NCBI RefSeq assembly: GCF_030382115.1
Contig: NZ_JAUDRJ010000003.1
Location: forward strand, 6,631,737 to 6,639,638
Source of the DNA: Nostoc sp. GT001
GTDB taxonomy: Bacteria; Cyanobacteriota; Cyanobacteriia; Cyanobacteriales; Nostocaceae
Reading direction: 5' to 3'
Length of the DNA: 7,902 bases
Shown: positions 6,924 through 7,902 of the stretch, piece by piece
How positions within the stretch are numbered: position 1 is the stretch's first letter
How the letters are laid out: the number at the start of each line of letters is the position of its first letter
The notes under the pieces: generated by a model
What the model saw: only the letters and a program-made list of their open reading frames with translations
Databases searched by the model: none
Told to the model about the DNA's origin: nothing
Position numbers and translations under genes: made by a program

Positions 6924-7562
6924 CATACTCAAAAGTTGCAAGATTTAATGCAACAGGTAGGTATTTCTAGCTTTAAAGCGCTGAGTCGCGCTGCTGGCGT
7001 CTCAGAGCGTCAAATTTTGCGGTTACGCCAAGGAAAGCCAGAGCAGATGCGGCTAGATGTGCTACTCAAGTTGTCGTCAGTGCTACAGATGCCATTGAAT
7101 GAATTGATCGCAACTTTTTCAACCGTAGAGTTATTACAAGAGAAAACAGCGCCTACTCAGGAATTGTTACAAGAAATTACAAATTTAAGAAGAGAGTACG
7201 ATCGCTCTCAGCTTCAACTAGAACAACAGCGAGAAATATTACTACAAGAACTCCAGCAGTCGAGTTTGGAACTGCTGGAGTCTTTAATATTGCAATGGCC
7301 AACAGCAGCACACACAGCGCAGGAAAATCCCCAGCTAGCAGCAGTCAAAATAGTACCGTTGGTGCAGAAACCCCTAGAAAAGCTTTTACAGGCGTGGGGA
7401 GTAGAAGCGATCGCCCCTGTGGGAGCAGAATTACCTTACGATCCCCAACTGCACCAATTGCTGGAGGGAACCGCACAACCTGGAGAAACAGTCAAAGTCC
7501 GCTACATTGGCTACCTTCAAGGTGAGAAACTGCTTTACAGAACTAAAGTGAGTCCTATTTGA
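6918..7562 (+). CDS. XRE-type helix-turn-helix protein with coiled coil and GrpE-like C-terminal domain
   Basis: The 214-residue product has three parts. Residues ~5-67 are a Cro/XRE-type helix-turn-helix (FKALSRAAGVSERQILRLRQG, then a helix ending PLNELIATF). Residues ~70-120 are Gln/Glu/Leu-rich and should form a coiled coil. Residues ~120-214 resemble the GrpE head domain: LEKLLQAWGVEAIAP, YDPQLHQ (174-180), PGETVKV, GYLQGEKLLYRTKVSPI, lining up with GVEVIA...DPNVHQA...APG...KGY...R...V of E. coli GrpE as I remember it. GrpE is the DnaK nucleotide-exchange factor and also has a coiled coil before its head, so this may be a GrpE derivative with a DNA-binding N-terminus. Function is inferred only. 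ATG 6918 is preferred; GTG 6897 and ATG 6948 are alternatives. The gene follows dps by 209 bp of repeats with no visible promoter, so read-through from dps is possible. Confidence 0.8.
   Translation: MPHTQKLQDLMQQVGISSFKALSRAAGVSERQILRLRQGKPEQMRLDVLLKLSSVLQMPLNELIATFSTVELLQEKTAPTQELLQEITNLRREYDRSQLQLEQQREILLQELQQSSLELLESLILQWPTAAHTAQENPQLAAVKIVPLVQKPLEKLLQAWGVEAIAPVGAELPYDPQLHQLLEGTAQPGETVKVRYIGYLQGEKLLYRTKVSPI
7250..7281. repeat. 11-bp perfect inverted repeat inside the HTH/GrpE-like gene
   Basis: ACTCCAGCAGT (7250-7260) and ACTGCTGGAGT (7271-7281) are perfect reverse complements with a 10-nt loop. It falls where the predicted coiled coil gives way to the GrpE-like domain and is followed by CTTTAATATT. 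In mRNA it would be a strong hairpin and could slow translation or cause partial termination; that is inference. Confidence 0.6.
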
Positions 7563-7565
7563 GGC

Positions 7566-7608
7566 AGTAAGGAGTTAGGAGTAACAAATTCACAACTCTT
7601 TACTTTTT
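7566..7608 (+). terminator. Probable intrinsic terminator after the HTH/GrpE-like gene
   Basis: AGTAAGGAGTT (7566-7576) pairs with AACTCTTTACT (7594-7604) over 11 positions with one G-U wobble, across a 17-nt loop, and the stem runs into TTTTT (7604-7608). It begins 3 nt after the stop codon. The stem is fairly weak (A/U-rich), so efficiency is uncertain. Confidence 0.65.
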
Positions 7609-7778
7609 GTATTGTCTGTCGAGAAATGACAGATATTGGGAATACTTAAAATAGCAGAGGCGATCGCCTTCAGAAAACTTCTTTTAAAGCCTTGCTGTCG
7701 GTTCTAGCTTGCTTGGCGCTGTTGAAACCTAAATTTTGGCTCTAGAGCGGTAGTCCAGAGGTAAATTATTTCAATTAT

Positions 7779-7820
7779 GTAAGTAATTGGACATAAATAA
7801 ATATAGATCCTAGTTACCAT
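7779..7820 (+). promoter_or_regulatory. Weak NtcA-type promoter candidate
   Basis: GTA-N8-GAC (7779-7792) is one base from the NtcA consensus GTA-N8-TAC, and TACCAT (7815-7820), which fits the TAN3T -10 form, follows after 22 bp, the spacing of NtcA-activated promoters. If real, it drives something beyond the right edge. A single mismatched site in AT-rich DNA is weak evidence. Confidence 0.25.
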
Positions 7821-7862
7821 CATAAGTACTCAGGGAGGAAAAGCTACTGCTAGACTCGGTTT

Positions 7863-7902
7863 AGCTATGTGTAGGCGTAGCCGCCGTAAGCATTGCTGCA
7901 AC
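7863..7902. repeat. Dispersed repeat at right edge, cut by the window
   Basis: AGGCGTAGCCGCCGTAAGC (from about 7872) is GC-rich and contains the GCGTAGC and CCGTAAGC elements also seen in inverted or related form in the repeat cluster after dps (6815-6838). Its right boundary is outside the window. Confidence 0.5.

Larger units (their letters stand above)
7609..7902. other. Right-edge non-coding stretch
   Basis: I see no supportable ORF or RNA gene here. Contents: a 6-bp hairpin TCTGTC/GACAGA (7615-7633), a HIP1 octamer (7660-7667), a palindrome GCTCTAGAGC (7739-7748), a dyad CAATTA/TAATTG (7772-7789) overlapping a possible NtcA-type site, and an AGGGAGG-like purine run near 7831-7837 with no start codon at a usable distance. 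The last 40 bp look like a dispersed repeat. Confidence 0.5.

Noticed and set aside
7295..7525. 76-codon plus-strand ORF in another frame of the HTH/GrpE-like gene
   Set aside because: It is Ser/Thr/Arg-rich low-complexity translation overlapping the GrpE-like domain, which is clearly the coding frame.
7739..7768. tRNA-like look of GCTCTAGAGCGGTAGTCC
   Set aside because: No acceptor stem, anticodon arm or TTCGA-type T-loop can be placed around it; it is only a short palindrome.

Overview
The window looks like chromosomal DNA of a filamentous, Nostoc/Anabaena-type cyanobacterium. The evidence is: a cyanobacterial biliverdin reductase (BvdR) and a plant-type [2Fe-2S] ferredoxin; at least eight exact HIP1 octamers (GCGATCGC, at 961, 2409, 2566, 4597, 5325, 5546, 7407 and 7660); heptad 'CCCAATN' arrays; and GC-rich dispersed repeats (AGACGCTACGCGAACGC family) in spacers. 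No phage, transposase, CRISPR array, rRNA or tRNA gene was found.

Layout. Positions 1-178 hold a repeat fragment and no gene. A leftward group follows in transcription order bvdR (2686-1661), map (1650-850) and a Uma2-family nuclease-fold gene (793-179), with gaps of 10 and 56 bp, so it may be one transcription unit. A 655-bp AT-rich spacer (2687-3341) separates bvdR from the divergent ferredoxin gene petF (3342-3641); it contains a perfect dyad and a 17-bp tandem duplication. petF ends at a strong intrinsic terminator (3789-3828). Leftward again is a SpoIID/LytB-domain secreted protein (5507-3918, or from 5645).

Divergent from that gene lies a rightward stress cluster: sulfiredoxin srx (5761-6024), a Dps-family mini-ferritin (6217-6708), and a gene (6918-7562) that joins an XRE-type helix-turn-helix, a coiled coil and a GrpE-like head domain. 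Both spacers flanking dps are filled with inverted heptad repeats. A terminator follows at 7566-7608, and the last ~290 bp hold no recognisable gene, only short dyads, a possible NtcA-type promoter pointing out of the window, and another dispersed repeat.

Functional reading (inference). BvdR and ferredoxin sit on competing branches of bilin metabolism: biliverdin is reduced by NAD(P)H through BvdR or by ferredoxin-dependent bilin reductases. Srx repairs over-oxidised 2-Cys peroxiredoxin and Dps removes Fe(II) and peroxide, so the right half looks like peroxide defence, with the HTH/GrpE-like protein as a possible regulator or chaperone-linked partner. I do not see a clearly new multi-gene system. 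The most unusual item is the HTH-coiled-coil-GrpE-like fusion beside srx and dps.
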